Assembly (NCBI GenBank): GCA_007115705.1
Contig: QXEO01000734.1
Span: 2,795,609 to 2,859,608 of the forward strand
Direction: 5' to 3'
Length of the DNA: 64,000 bases
Origin: Dactylis glomerata
Taxonomy: Eukaryota > Streptophyta > Magnoliopsida > Poales > Poaceae
In this document: piece by piece, positions 1 through 10,177 of the stretch
Position numbering within the stretch: the stretch's first letter is position 1
How the letters are laid out: every line of letters begins with the position of its first letter
Program-made: the position numbers and the translations under genes
The notes under the pieces: generated by a model
What the model saw: only the letters and a program-made list of their open reading frames with translations
What the model was told of the DNA's origin: nothing
Databases searched by the model: none

Positions 1-165
1 TGTGAGGTTCTAGAGCTTGTGGTTATTTCCATGACAAGCTCTAGCTCATCAAAAACGGATTTCGTATAGAACTCTTATTGCGTTTTTGGTGTTTGGAGGT
101 TTTACCGATTCTTCTTTATAGCTAAGTCAAACCTTTTATCATTTGGTTTCATCCTCCTTTGTTGG
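1..165 (+). repeat. Copia-type LTR, left fragment
   Basis: This is the left part of an LTR cut by Element 1. Its text resembles the start of the sequence that resumes after Element 1: both contain a run like TCATCRAAAACGGA followed by GTTTTTGGTGTT-like text. The resemblance fits tandemly related motifs inside one long copia LTR. The 5' start of the LTR is left of the window. GTTGG at 161-165 is the target duplication of Element 1. No coding sequence is seen. Confidence 0.6.
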
Positions 166-908
166 TGTCGTGGGAATTTGGAGACAGTAGCCATGGGGAG
201 GCTTATCGGAGGGGCTCGACGTTGGTGACGATGGGTCCGGCTCGGGATTGTGCCTACAGAGACACCTCGGTTTACCCAGGTTCAGGGCCCTCCCGGTTGG
301 AGGTAAACCCCTACTTCCTGCCTGCTTCGTATTGATTGGATAGTAGCGATTACAGTGCTCCTCGAGCTGTTCGGCTAGAGGAGGAAGAAGAAGATCGGAT
401 CCCCTATGCTAAGGGTCCAGGCCCCCTTATATAGACGGGGGCCTGGTTACAGGTTTCGGTAACGCTTCGGCCGGCTGCCGGCTCCTTGGCGGCGGCGTCC
501 TTGGCCTCATCTCCTCTGGCTGCGCTCTGGCAAAGGCACTTTATAAAGTGCCTTTTCCCTCGGCAGGCATCTGGAGAGCATATCCCCTCTCCTTCGCCTT
601 GGATCCCGCCGTGGGGAGGAGTCTTCGTCTCCTCATTGGTCGGTCGTGGTCGTGGCGTTCGTCACGCCTGTCTTGCGCCTCTGTCGCTCTTGTCGGGGCC
701 ATCCGGCTTTTGGCCAGACAACCGTTGAGGGGTTTCGTCTCCTTCGCCCGGCTCCAGCCCTCCGCGGTGGAGTCGTCAGCCGGCAGCTGGCGCAGCCGGC
801 CCTTCCGGCTGGAGCCGGTCTTCTTGCGCTGAGGCCGTGGAATTCCCCGGGACGCCAGCCGGCATACTGCCTGGCCCGTAGTACGCCCCCTAAGTCATCC
901 CCACGACA
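166..908 (-). repeat. 3' LTR of Element 1
   Basis: A 743-bp direct repeat of 9430-10172. On the minus strand a TATA-like TATATAA lies at 433-427, followed by the R/U5 part. A perfect 24-bp palindrome centred on TTTATAAA lies at 532-555. The flank at 909-921 reads CTAGCCCCCGAAA, which on the minus strand is the polypurine tract TTTCGGGGGCTAG directly before the LTR. Confidence 0.95.
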
Positions 909-1498
909 CTAGCCCCCGAAACTGGCGAAGTCTCATGGGCTAGCATGGGGCTTCGGCGGGTTCTTCTTTTCGCCGAAGTTTTGCTCGTCTTCATCGAAGT
1001 CCCAGGGCCTCTGGTTTGACTTGGTCGATCTAGTCATTGAGGCTGGGCCTTGCGGAGTTTTCCCGGCCGTCTCGGGACGAACCGGCTCCGGTGGTGACCC
1101 AGCTGGCGACCGCGAACCAACGCGCTACCTCTTGGGAAATTGTGCTGCCTCGGGGGCTGAACTGAGGCTCCACTTGTCCGCCCGTTATCGCGTCATGTCC
1201 AATCGACCCCGGCCCACGATCCTTTGCGGCTACCATGGCGGTTGCCCGATCTTTGCGTGATCATGAGTCGTGACGGGAGGAGTCAGTTGCCGTCCCATCG
1301 TGGCTGAAATAAGCGGCTGACCCGTCCCCTTGCTTTTAAACCAGGGACCATTCCGGGAACAGAGCATCGGTTGCCCGCTTCTCTTCTTCCTTCCGCGTTC
1401 GCTCCACTTAGAATCCTCGGCTCCCGAGCTTCGCCCTCAAGGGATTAGGGTTCCTCGCTTGTTCCGCCGCCATTCCGCTCATCCAGATCCGCACCCGG
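909..1498 (+). promoter_or_regulatory. Polypurine tract and upstream region of the antisense gene of Element 1
   Basis: This stretch has no supported ORF. Its left end is the polypurine tract of the minus-strand element (909-921). The rest would serve as promoter and 5' untranslated region of the plus-strand antisense gene starting at 1499. A TATA-like CTTTTAAACC lies about 165 bp upstream of the ATG. Assignment as a promoter is inferred from position and from the matching layout in Elements 4 and 5. Confidence 0.5.
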
Positions 1499-4400
1499 AT
1501 GGCTCCCAAAACTTCCCGGCAAAAGGGGAAGGGCTCGGCGGCGAGTAAGGGCGCCGCTCCGCCTACCTTGCCGAAGGGATCCTGGGAAGGCTCTTGGGTG
1601 AAAGACAAAGAGATCGAGCTGCTGCGCCAGGGCCGAGTGCTACCTTCCGCGGATCTCGTGAGCTGCCGCTCCGCCGGCGACGAACTGGTCCCTGCTCCCG
1701 CACCTGGGGAGACGGTGGTCTTCTATGACCATTTCCCCCGGGGTTTCGCGCTGCCCGTGAGCAGCTTCATGCGCCAATTCCTGGACTATTCCCACTTGCA
1801 ACCGCATCACATCGAAGCGAATGCGATGATGGTGTTGTCCGCGTTCGCAACCCTTTGCGAGGCGTACTTGGGCATATGGCCCAACATCGAGCTGTTCCGC
1901 CGGCTGATCTTCTTCAAGACCCAGACGGCAGACACCGTTCCGGTGATATGCGGCACGGCCTCCTTCTACGCCCGCAAGTCTGCAAGCTTCCCCGACATAA
2001 AGGGGAAAGAGTCCTGCAAGAAGTGGCAGCGCTCCTTCTTCTATGTGAAGAACTTGAAGGGAGGTGAGGACCATGTCAACTTGCCGCCCTTTGAGGCAGG
2101 CGGGCCTGAGCGGGAGAACTGGAGCGCCGCTCCTCCTCGCCCGTCGCCGGACATGGAGAAGATCCTTCAGCGGGTTGCCACGCTGCAAACGGAGGGCGGC
2201 CTGGAGCCGACTGACCTTCTCCTCGCCTTCTTGGTCGCCCGCGTGTCTCCGCTTCAACGCCGCCCACACAAGATGTGCTTCCTGGGATCTGCTAGAGATC
2301 CTACTCGCCATTCTTCCAAGGCACTGTCAGCGCTGGAGGTGGCTCGGAAGGCGAACCGCATCGCCGACGTGAAGCTTCAAGCCTCGTGGACGTGGGGGCT
2401 GGAACCTCACGACTGGGACAACCCAATTGCTGAGGTGAGCTCGTCGGTCCTAGCTTTAAGCCTCCTCCTCCTTTGCAACTCTGGTCTACTGACCCCGGGT
2501 TGCTTGGTTTGGGCAGAACTTGTTCGCTCTGCAAGCGGCAGAGAATTTGACTCAGCGCCAAGCCGGCTTTGCCGCTGACAGAGCCGAATCGGATGATAAA
2601 GTTGTCTGGGACGAAGCCGAGGAGGTGGAGGATGCCAGTTCTCAAGCCGCCGTTGAGAGCTCCGGCACCACCCAAGGTGATGAAGGAAATGACGAGCTCG
2701 AAGATTCGGGTGAACTCCTCGACCATTCCGGTAAGTTCCCCAGCCCCTCTCTCCTAAGGGATTGGTCCGACGATGACGATGGCGACGCAGGGTCGGCTAC
2801 CACCCTCGGGGGCATAGCTCTCCACGTAGCCGCCACAGCCACTGCTGGGGCCCAGGCTCCCCCGATCGTGGATCTGCCAAAGTCTCCCGGGCGACGCTCT
2901 GCCGCTCCGGAGCCGGCAGACCTTGAAGAGGCTGGAGGTGATCTGGTCGGCATCAAGAGGAAGGCCCAGCCGGCCCTCTCCGAGCCGGCTGACAAACGCA
3001 AGAAAACGGAGCCGGCAGCGCGGGACCTGCGCCGTCCCCAGATGAAGAAGGTGGCCAAGCGGCGGGCTATTGCGATAGCCGGGTGAGCTCCCGCTTCCTC
3101 GCTTCTCATCCTCATTTTTCCGTCGCGGTCCCGATTGACTTGGTCGTGGGATGCTTTCTTCGCAGGTCGCCTCTTTCTGTCGATCCGGCTACCCGGCCTC
3201 CTCCTGTCGTTGCTTCCAAGGAGATCGTGACCCCGACTCCCAAGCCTTCCTGCCGCAAGAGGACGTGCGGGGAAGAAATGGGTCGCGCTGAGGACGTTCA
3301 TCGCTCCCCGCGGTTGAAGCTTGTGGCGAGCGACACTGGGGCAGAGGATTCTGCACGTCCGGAGGTGCCCGTGGACGCTGTTCCCCACCTAGTCGCCTCG
3401 CCTGAGGCTGGCCCCACGCCCGCCGAGGAAGCTGCTCCAGCTGGGGCTGATCTGTCCCCGCCTCCTGCTGCCGACGACGCCGCGGCGGGGAATGCCGCCG
3501 CCATCTGCATCTCCCCCGACTCACCCAGCCGGGGAAGCACGCGCGAGGCTGCGGCGGGGGAAACGGAAGGGGCCTCGGTACCGGCTGCCGAGGCTCTTTC
3601 CAATCTTGAGCTTGTACCGAGCGTGCAAGCTATGGTGCCTGCGGCCGGGTCGAGGGTTGGCGCGATTGCTGATCCCCCGCTCCTTGAGCCGGCCTTCGGC
3701 TCTGGCGGGGCTTCGCCAGGGCTCCTCGCCACTCGGGTGGCAAGGAGCGAACGTGGTGACGGCTCGCCGGCCCCTGAGGTGGTGACCAAAGGCACCTTTA
3801 GTGGGAAAGCTCTTGTCGCCGCGGCTGAGTCCCACATTGGCAGTCTGAGCTCCGCCAGTCGCCTTCAGCAGGAGTGGGCGGATACCGCCTCGAGCGCTGA
3901 TGTCGGAGAGAAGCTCAAGGTGCAGGGCAGCAAGCCGACTCTGGCGGAGTTGGATAAGCAGTTTACTGCTACCAAGGGGTTGCTTCAGAACGCCGGCCTC
4001 CAACTCCTTGACGCTATACAGGCGACCAACGTGAGCGCTGCGCCTTTAGCCCTGACTCCTGCTATACATCCTAGCCCCCGAGTTTCGAGGTAGCTGTAGA
4101 GACAGCTAGCTTGAAAATGGATTTTGCTAAGAGTCGCCGTCTTTCCGTTCTTCGCAGGAACTGAACGCGCTTCGTGCCAGTGTCTTTCAGAAGCTGCTGG
4201 CAAAGTATCGTGCCGGCAAGGTCCAGTACCAGGACTTGAAGAAAGAACTGGAGAAACTATCAGGTGAGCTCGGGACCCCTTATTTCGAAAACCCTGCTGC
4301 TGTCCTTCCTGCTCTTACTCCTCCACTTTCAGATTCTGCCTCGCTCATAGCCTCGCTTGAGTCCCAGTTGGCCGACTCGGTGTCGGCCGCCGCTGTTGAG

Positions 4401-5489
4401 TCGCTCAAGCGAGAGCACGCCGAGGAGCTTCGGGGTCTGCAAACCTAGGCCGTCAGGGTTCAGGGGCTGGAAGCTGATCTGGCGAAAGCTCGGGAGGCGG
4501 AGTCGTCGCTGCAGCTGGAGTTTGATCGTCGGCTGGCCGAAGAGAAGAAAATCCTCTCCGCGGAGTTTGACAGCAAGGTGAAAGAGCTTCACGCAACTTT
4601 GGGGAGCGAGGTCGAGAACCGCGACGCCCAGATCGCCGAGCTGCAGACTCTTCGGGGGCTCGACAGCGAGCGTTTTGACAAGGAGATCGGCGTTTGGCGC
4701 ACCCGCGACCGTAAGGTTCAATCCGGCCTGCTGGGACTGGAGGAAGCTCTTCGTGGTATACTTCCTGTCCTCTTTCTCGGTTTTTGCCCTTTCCTGCCGT
4801 CCTCTCACCCTCTGACTGCCCTTGCAGGAGCCTTCCCTGACTCCGACAAGTCTGCCGCGGCGGCGCTGAAGGAATTTAGGGCGGAAAAGGGGATCGTCCC
4901 TCGCAGTGACCCTAAGGCCGAGCTTTCCTCAGGGGAGTTGGTTGCATTGGCCAAAGCCCGGCTCCACCCGGCTGCCAAGCTGGGCAAGGATCTGCGCGAA
5001 GCCCTCGTTTCCGTCTTTGAAGCCCTGTGGCCGGGGAGGGCGGCGCCTGGCGGGATCCGGGCGCTCCTCCAGTGGGTCCTTCTCGCGTCCAACCGGCTTG
5101 AGGTCTGGAAGGAGTCCGCGGCTCGGGCCGGTGCTCAGTAGGCTCTGGAGTTCGTGCTCTCCTGGTATCCAGGCGTCAACCTGGACCAGCTGGAGAACCT
5201 TCGTGAAGGCAGACTGGCAGGCCTCGACGAAACTAAGCTTTGCCAGCACGCCTGCGCCATTGCTGAGTGTGCCGAGACCGAGGCACTTTTCGATGCTGGG
5301 GATAGTGACGAATCCTTGGATGGCGTGGACTTCGAGGAGCCCGATTCGGCGGAAAGACCTCAGAAGGCCCCCGAGGATCCCGTTGGTCACTCCATTCCGC
5401 CGTCCCCCAGCGGCGATGACTTTGTCCTGGCGTCTCGAGCTGGCGACATTTCTTCACTGGAGCCGGCTGGCTCGCCAAGCGCCCCCTGA
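1499..5489 (+). pseudogene. Antisense six-exon gene of Element 1, with two TAG stops
   Basis: This gene runs against gag. I place exons at 1499-2434, 2517-3082, 3166-4030, 4158-4263, 4333-4755 and 4828-5489, each bounded by GT and AG. Intron phases are 0, 2, 0, 1 and 1, and together the exons make 1186 codons. Exon 1 carries the conserved region also seen in Elements 4 and 5, with landmarks LQPHHI, CKKWQ.SFFYVK, SPLQRR.HK and WGLEP. From memory this matches the plant domain called putative gypsy type transposon. Exon 2 ends in a basic, nuclear-signal-like stretch, exon 3 is rich in Ala, Pro and Glu, and exons 4-6 look coiled-coil. In-frame TAG codons at 4446-4448 and 5139-5141 break the last two exons. 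Function is unknown. The product does not resemble gag, protease, polymerase or integrase. Confidence 0.8.
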
Positions 5490-6356
5490 GCGTGTCAGGG
5501 TCTTCTTATTTGTTTTTACGTACACTGAACTCGTGTCATGCCTAGCAAAATTTCGTTCATATGTACCAGTGACGCTTCACCCTAAATTTCTTACACATTG
5601 ATCTCCAGTTGTTTGTGAACCGAACTTGACCTGACCCCTTTCAGCTTTTTCCTTTATCCCCCCATCCTTCGGCCCTTCTACCCCCAGCCGGCAGCCTGGT
5701 GCCGGCTGGTCTCCCTTGGACCGACAGCCGAATGCCGGTCTAGGTTGGGAGCGCGCCGCGGGATGGGGAGTAGTACTTCGGCGTATAGGGGATCTGGCTT
5801 GGTCCAGCTTACGCATAACTTTTAACCAATGCGCATGGGTTAGGGGTGAGCGCTCGTTCTGTCCTCTTAGCGATTTTCCAGTGTGAATGACCTGCCGGCT
5901 CCGCCGCCCTCGACTTGGACTGGAGGTTAGGCTCGGGGTCTGGTTCGCACACGGTACTCGTTCGTCTGACAAGGGATTCGATTCGTCGGGTCGCGAGTGT
6001 TTCCTCTAAGAGGTTTTCCTGGGTGGGTGACCAGCCGGCTCCACCCCACATGGCGCAGGGCGGAGGTTAGACTCGGGGTCCGGTCCGCACACAGTACTCA
6101 TCCGGCTGACAAGAGGATTGTTTCGTTAGGTTGGGGCTGCCGGCTCCCGACTGGAGGCGACTTCCAGCCCCCGTGAATAACGCTTAGAAAGGTAAAAGGT
6201 ACTTCGGAGCACTTTTTCCAGGGATCAGCCGTATGCCGCCCAACTTTCCTTTATTCAACGACACTTGTTCGAGATACAAGATTTTTTGCCTTGGCTTAGC
6301 CGAAGGTCTTAAACGGTTTTGGACTTGTCTCAGGCGAAGCTGCGAAGCGCTTCCCC
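5490..6356 (-). repeat. Convergent non-coding region of Element 1 with a diverged tandem repeat
   Basis: This lies between the 3' ends of the antisense gene and gag-protease. No supported ORF is present. Two related copies occur at about 5921-6007 and 6061-6145, sharing GGAGGTTAG.CTCGGGGTC, CGCACAC.GTACTC and CTGACAAG, with a period near 140 bp. GCCGGCT-type words are frequent. This would act as the 3' untranslated region of both convergent transcripts. Confidence 0.6.
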
Positions 6357-9300
6357 CTACCTCGAGGAGGAGCCAGCCCCCGAGACAAGAGCTTCTGTCT
6401 TCTTGCCCGCTTCGGGCGGGACTTCCTTGGACAGGCTTGCCGGCTTGAGGAGCGGAGCCGGCAGTCCCGCCGCCAGGCTGCCCGGCTGGACCGCCGCCAC
6501 CCTTTGCAGCAGTTGTCGCTTCTCTTCAGCAATGACCAAGGCCTCCGCCAATTTGGAGCTGGCTCTTGCGCACTCTATCGACTTCTTGTAGCACCCGGTG
6601 ACGGTGATCACCCCGCGAGGGCCTGGGAGCTTCATCTTCAAGTAAGCATAGTGTGGGACTGCCATGAACTTGGCCAAGGCTGGTCGACCAAGCAGCGCAT
6701 GGTAAGGGCTGTTGAGGTCTACCACCTCGAACCAGATCGGCTCGCGACGATGATTGTCCTTCTCGCCAAACAGCACCTCCAACTCAATCCTTCCCATCGG
6801 CGTACACGAGTGCCCAGGCACGATCCCATGGAAGGTGAGCTTGGTTGGCTTCAGTTGGATCTCTGGGATTCCGAGCTTCTCCATCGAAGTGCGATAGAGA
6901 AGGTTGATGCTGCTGCCTCCATCAATGAGTACGCGCGAGAATCGGCAGGTACGCGTCTCAGAGAACACGATTGGGTTCAAGACCAGCGCGTAGCCCCCGG
7001 GCCTCGGCATGAGCGGCGGGTGGTCTTCACGCCCCCAGGTGATCGACGCGTCGGACCAATGCATGTACTGAGGCCCAACTTGCATGATTGCATTCACCTC
7101 GACACCGAACCACAGTTCATCCTTTGGCTCCTCTACCTGGGAAGTGAATACATGGTATTGCTCCACATTCGCTTCCTCGGGGTAGTCCCCTGCTGCTTTG
7201 GCCGGCTGCCGATTCTTGTTTCCATGTGCTTCAGCCGGCGGGCCCGGCGGTGGCCCGGGCAGTTGGTGATTTCCCTGCTCCAGATCCCTGGTGAAGCTGC
7301 ATTGGCGAGTGGTGTGCGCTGCCGGCTTGCCTGAAACGCTATGGAATTTGCAGGGTTGGTCTAGCATCACCTCGATGGTGTACTTGTCCTTGCTGAATTT
7401 ATCCCCTTTGCGCTTCTGGCTTCCACCCGTAGCCCCCGGGCTTCCTTGAACAGCGGCCACTTGCTGGGAGCCGTACTTGTTGTCACGGCGCTCGTCTTTC
7501 CTCTTGCCATGTCGATCACGGTTGTGATGTCCTCCTGAGCCGGCTGCCGGCTGAGGTTGGTTTCCGGCTGGCGCTGGCTCAACACATTGCACTCTTGCTG
7601 CAGAATCGGCGGAAGCGTACTTGTCTGCTATTGCCATGAAGTCCGCCATCGACTTTGGCTCGGCTCTGTGGAGCTTGTGCTTCAGCAGAGTCCCTTCTCT
7701 GCATCCGTCCGTGAAGTAGCCAATTGCTTGCTCCTCGCCCACTCCTTCGCACGAGTTGCGCAGCTCGGACCATCTCGTGAGGTAGTCACGGTCTGGCTCG
7801 TCGGGGCCTTGCTTGCAGAGGGCCAGCTGTCGTGGGCGAGACGGTCGCTTGTAAGTTCCCGTGAAGTTCTTGATGAATGCCTCTTGGAAGTCATGCCAGG
7901 AGTTGATCTGTAGAGCCGGCAGGCTGTTGAGCCACGTCCGAGCAGATCCCGTCAGCATGAGCGGTGCGTAGCGCACCGCTGTCCTCTTGTTGCCGCCCGC
8001 AATGTCGACGGCGGTGACGTAGTCTGACAGCCAGTCCTCCGGCTTCACTGCCCCAGTGTATTTGGGCATGTCTCGCGGGAGCGCGAACTTGGCTGGGAAA
8101 GGTTCGTTGCGGATGCGAGGGCCGAAACAGACCGGTCCTGCTGAGGACTCCTCCTCGTCGAACTTGGAATCTGCCAGCAGGTTGAGCCGATGGCGTGCGT
8201 CGTCCTTCGGCGGATCAATGCGTTCTCCGATCCTCTGGCTCACATGCGAGCGAGCCGGATGATGTCCCTGAGTGCCCTGGCCAGCTCCCTGAGCCGGCTG
8301 GGCTGGCGCCACAGACTTGCCACGCGCCGGGTCCACCACGTCCACCCGAGGAGGGTGACGCGGCTTGCTGGTGACCGCGGCGGGATCTCGAGGTTGCCGG
8401 CTGTGGTGGCCGGAGTGTTGGGTGCGGTGGTTTCCACTGCCTTTGCCTGGAGCTCGATTGCTCCGGCTGTGCTCCGTCGGGCCGTGGTTTGGCGACGAGG
8501 CTTCTCCATGCGACTTGTTCTGGCCGGCCACGACGATACGGTTCTCGCCTCGAGTGCCGCTTGCCTCTCCGCGTGGTTCCATCGCCTGCTGCTGCAGATC
8601 GGCGGCGTCCAGGAGTTCCTGGATCCGGGCTTGCTTCTCCCGCAAGTCCTCGCCTTGTAGTCCATCCAGCTCGGAGGTGATGTAGCGCGCAGCGCGGAGG
8701 TTCTTCGTAGGCGTGCTGTAGGTGGGCTTGTTGATGATCGGAGGCAGTTTTGCCGAGGGTGCCGCCTGGTTCAGCTCCGCGCCCAGCTCGCGGCCTCGCT
8801 GACGAACTTGTCCCGCCCGGCTTGGGCTATCTCCGGCTAGGGTGAAGCCGTGAGCGACGTTGTACTCGTTGATCGTGGAGAGGACACGCCGGCGGGTGTC
8901 GTCGATGTCGACCGCTTCCTTGAGGAGGTTGAGGCGCGTCCGCTCCAGATCCTCGGAGGCCTTGACCGGATCCGCAGAAATGTCGAGCGGAGCGCGCAGG
9001 TCCGTGATGGCTGCGTCCAGCACGTCCCGCTCTGGAGGTGGAAGATCTTGTTCCGGTGGAGGTGGGCGTTCGAGCGGCGGGCGCGCGGAGCACGGTAGGC
9101 CGCCGCCACCGTCCTCCTCCAGGGCTCGCACCTCGACCATGTTGCAAAAGTCGCTGCTTTCGCCGTCGTCGGAGTCTGTGTCACAGAGTGGGTCAAACAC
9201 ATCGGTTACCTCTTCCGGGAAGGGCTTGGCGACGTAGAAGCGGTGGCTGCCGACGTCGAGGAAGGAGCCGCCGTTGCCGAGGCCGTTCTTGAAGTGGGCC

Positions 9301-9458
9301 AAGTTGTCGTCCACGCAGTCGAAGGTGCCGAACCTCCAGACGAGGCCGGAGGCGACCTTCTCGGCGGAGGGTCCCGGCCGGAACTTGACTCCGCTCGCCA
9401 CCGCGCTTTGCCCCATGGTGGGCGCCAACTGTCGTGGGAATTTGGAGACAGTAGCCAT
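6357..9458 (-). CDS. gag: Gag-protease polyprotein of Element 1
   Basis: An open frame of 1033 residues. It starts at an ATG inside the U5 of the 5' LTR and reads through the LTR end and the primer-binding site, giving the N-terminal motif LAPTMGQ. A second ATG lies within the primer site. A retrotransposon gag domain of the kind with W.R..L....WH.F and RD.LTRW motifs lies in the middle (around residues 470-640). A basic, Gln/Gly-rich stretch follows. The aspartic protease has its active-site motif LIDGGSS near residue 846 and the downstream LLGRPAL. The ORF ends without reverse transcriptase. Element 4 has the same start layout. Which of the two ATGs is used cannot be told from sequence. The frame is intact, which fits the young age of the element. 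Confidence 0.92.
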   Translation of the reverse strand: MATVSKFPRQLAPTMGQSAVASGVKFRPGPSAEKVASGLVWRFGTFDCVDDNLAHFKNGLGNGGSFLDVGSHRFYVAKPFPEEVTDVFDPLCDTDSDDGESSDFCNMVEVRALEEDGGGGLPCSARPPLERPPPPEQDLPPPERDVLDAAITDLRAPLDISADPVKASEDLERTRLNLLKEAVDIDDTRRRVLSTINEYNVAHGFTLAGDSPSRAGQVRQRGRELGAELNQAAPSAKLPPIINKPTYSTPTKNLRAARYITSELDGLQGEDLREKQARIQELLDAADLQQQAMEPRGEASGTRGENRIVVAGQNKSHGEASSPNHGPTEHSRSNRAPGKGSGNHRTQHSGHHSRQPRDPAAVTSKPRHPPRVDVVDPARGKSVAPAQPAQGAGQGTQGHHPARSHVSQRIGERIDPPKDDARHRLNLLADSKFDEEESSAGPVCFGPRIRNEPFPAKFALPRDMPKYTGAVKPEDWLSDYVTAVDIAGGNKRTAVRYAPLMLTGSARTWLNSLPALQINSWHDFQEAFIKNFTGTYKRPSRPRQLALCKQGPDEPDRDYLTRWSELRNSCEGVGEEQAIGYFTDGCREGTLLKHKLHRAEPKSMADFMAIADKYASADSAARVQCVEPAPAGNQPQPAAGSGGHHNRDRHGKRKDERRDNKYGSQQVAAVQGSPGATGGSQKRKGDKFSKDKYTIEVMLDQPCKFHSVSGKPAAHTTRQCSFTRDLEQGNHQLPGPPPGPPAEAHGNKNRQPAKAAGDYPEEANVEQYHVFTSQVEEPKDELWFGVEVNAIMQVGPQYMHWSDASITWGREDHPPLMPRPGGYALVLNPIVFSETRTCRFSRVLIDGGSSINLLYRTSMEKLGIPEIQLKPTKLTFHGIVPGHSCTPMGRIELEVLFGEKDNHRREPIWFEVVDLNSPYHALLGRPALAKFMAVPHYAYLKMKLPGPRGVITVTGCYKKSIECARASSKLAEALVIAEEKRQLLQRVAAVQPGSLAAGLPAPLLKPASLSKEVPPEAGKKTEALVSGAGSSSR
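9410..9427 (-). other. Primer-binding site of Element 1 (tRNA-Lys type)
   Basis: On the minus strand, two bases after the 5' LTR, the sequence is TGGCGCCCACCATGGGGC. It differs at one base from the site in Element 4 and from the complement of the 3' end of plant tRNA-Lys(CUU) as I recall it. The mismatched base creates an ATG in the gag frame. Confidence 0.85.
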
Positions 9459-10172
9459 GGGGAGGCTTATCGGAGGGGCTCGACGTTGGTGACGATGGGT
9501 CCGGCTCGGGATTGTGCCTACAGAGACACCTCGGTTTACCCAGGTTCAGGGCCCTCCCGGTTGGAGGTAAACCCCTACTTCCTGCCTGCTTCGTATTGAT
9601 TGGATAGTAGCGATTACAGTGCTCCTCGAGCTGTTCGGCTAGAGGAGGAAGAAGAAGATCGGATCCCCTATGCTAAGGGTCCAGGCCCCCTTATATAGAC
9701 GGGGGCCTGGTTACAGGTTTCGGTAACGCTTCGGCCGGCTGCCGGCTCCTTGGCGGCGGCGTCCTTGGCCTCATCTCCTCTGGCTGCGCTCTGGCAAAGG
9801 CACTTTATAAAGTGCCTTTTCCCTCGGCAGGCATCTGGAGAGCATATCCCCTCTCCTTCGCCTTGGATCCCGCCGTGGGAAGGAGTCTTCGTCTCCTCAT
9901 TGGTCGGTCGTGGTCGTGGCGTTCGTCACGCCTGTCCTGCGCCTCTGTCGCTCTTGTCGGGGCCATCCGGCTTTTGGCCAGACAACCGTTGAGGGGTTTC
10001 GTCTCCTTCGCCCGGCTCCAGCCCTCCGCGGTGGAGTCGTCAGCCGGCAGCTGGCGCAGCCGGCCCTTCCGGCTGGAGTCGGTCTTCTTGCGCTGAGGCC
10101 GTGGGATTCCCCGGGACGCCAGCCGGCATACTGCCTGGCCCGTAGTATGCCCCCTAAGTCATCCCCACGACA
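9430..10172 (-). repeat. 5' LTR of Element 1
   Basis: A 743-bp copy of 166-908 with five transitions. The TATA-like TATATAA on the minus strand lies at 9697-9691 and the 24-bp palindrome at 9796-9819. The first ATG of the gag ORF (9458-9456) lies inside this LTR. Confidence 0.95.
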
Positions 10173-10177
10173 GTTGG

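Larger units (their letters stand above)
166..10172 (-). mobile_element. Element 1: non-autonomous Tat-like Ty3/gypsy LTR retrotransposon
   Basis: A complete 10,007-bp insertion, read on the minus strand. Both LTRs are 743 bp, begin TGTCGTGGG and end CACGACA, and are flanked by the target duplication GTTGG (161-165 and 10173-10177). The order on the minus strand is 5' LTR, primer-binding site, gag-protease, non-coding 3' region, the antisense gene on the plus strand, polypurine tract and 3' LTR. There is no reverse transcriptase, RNase H or integrase, so movement would need enzymes from another element. I count five differences between the LTRs, all transitions. At the usual grass rate of 1.3e-8 per site per year that is very roughly a quarter of a million years. 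Confidence 0.95.

Noticed and set aside
1640..2311. Long minus-strand ORF of 223 codons, and similar ones at 3298-3837 and 3521-4003
   Set aside because: They are shadows of the antisense-gene exons in GC-rich sequence and have no domain or conserved counterpart.
6504..7334. 276-codon plus-strand ORF
   Set aside because: It is the reverse of the gag-protease ORF of Element 1, with no independent support.
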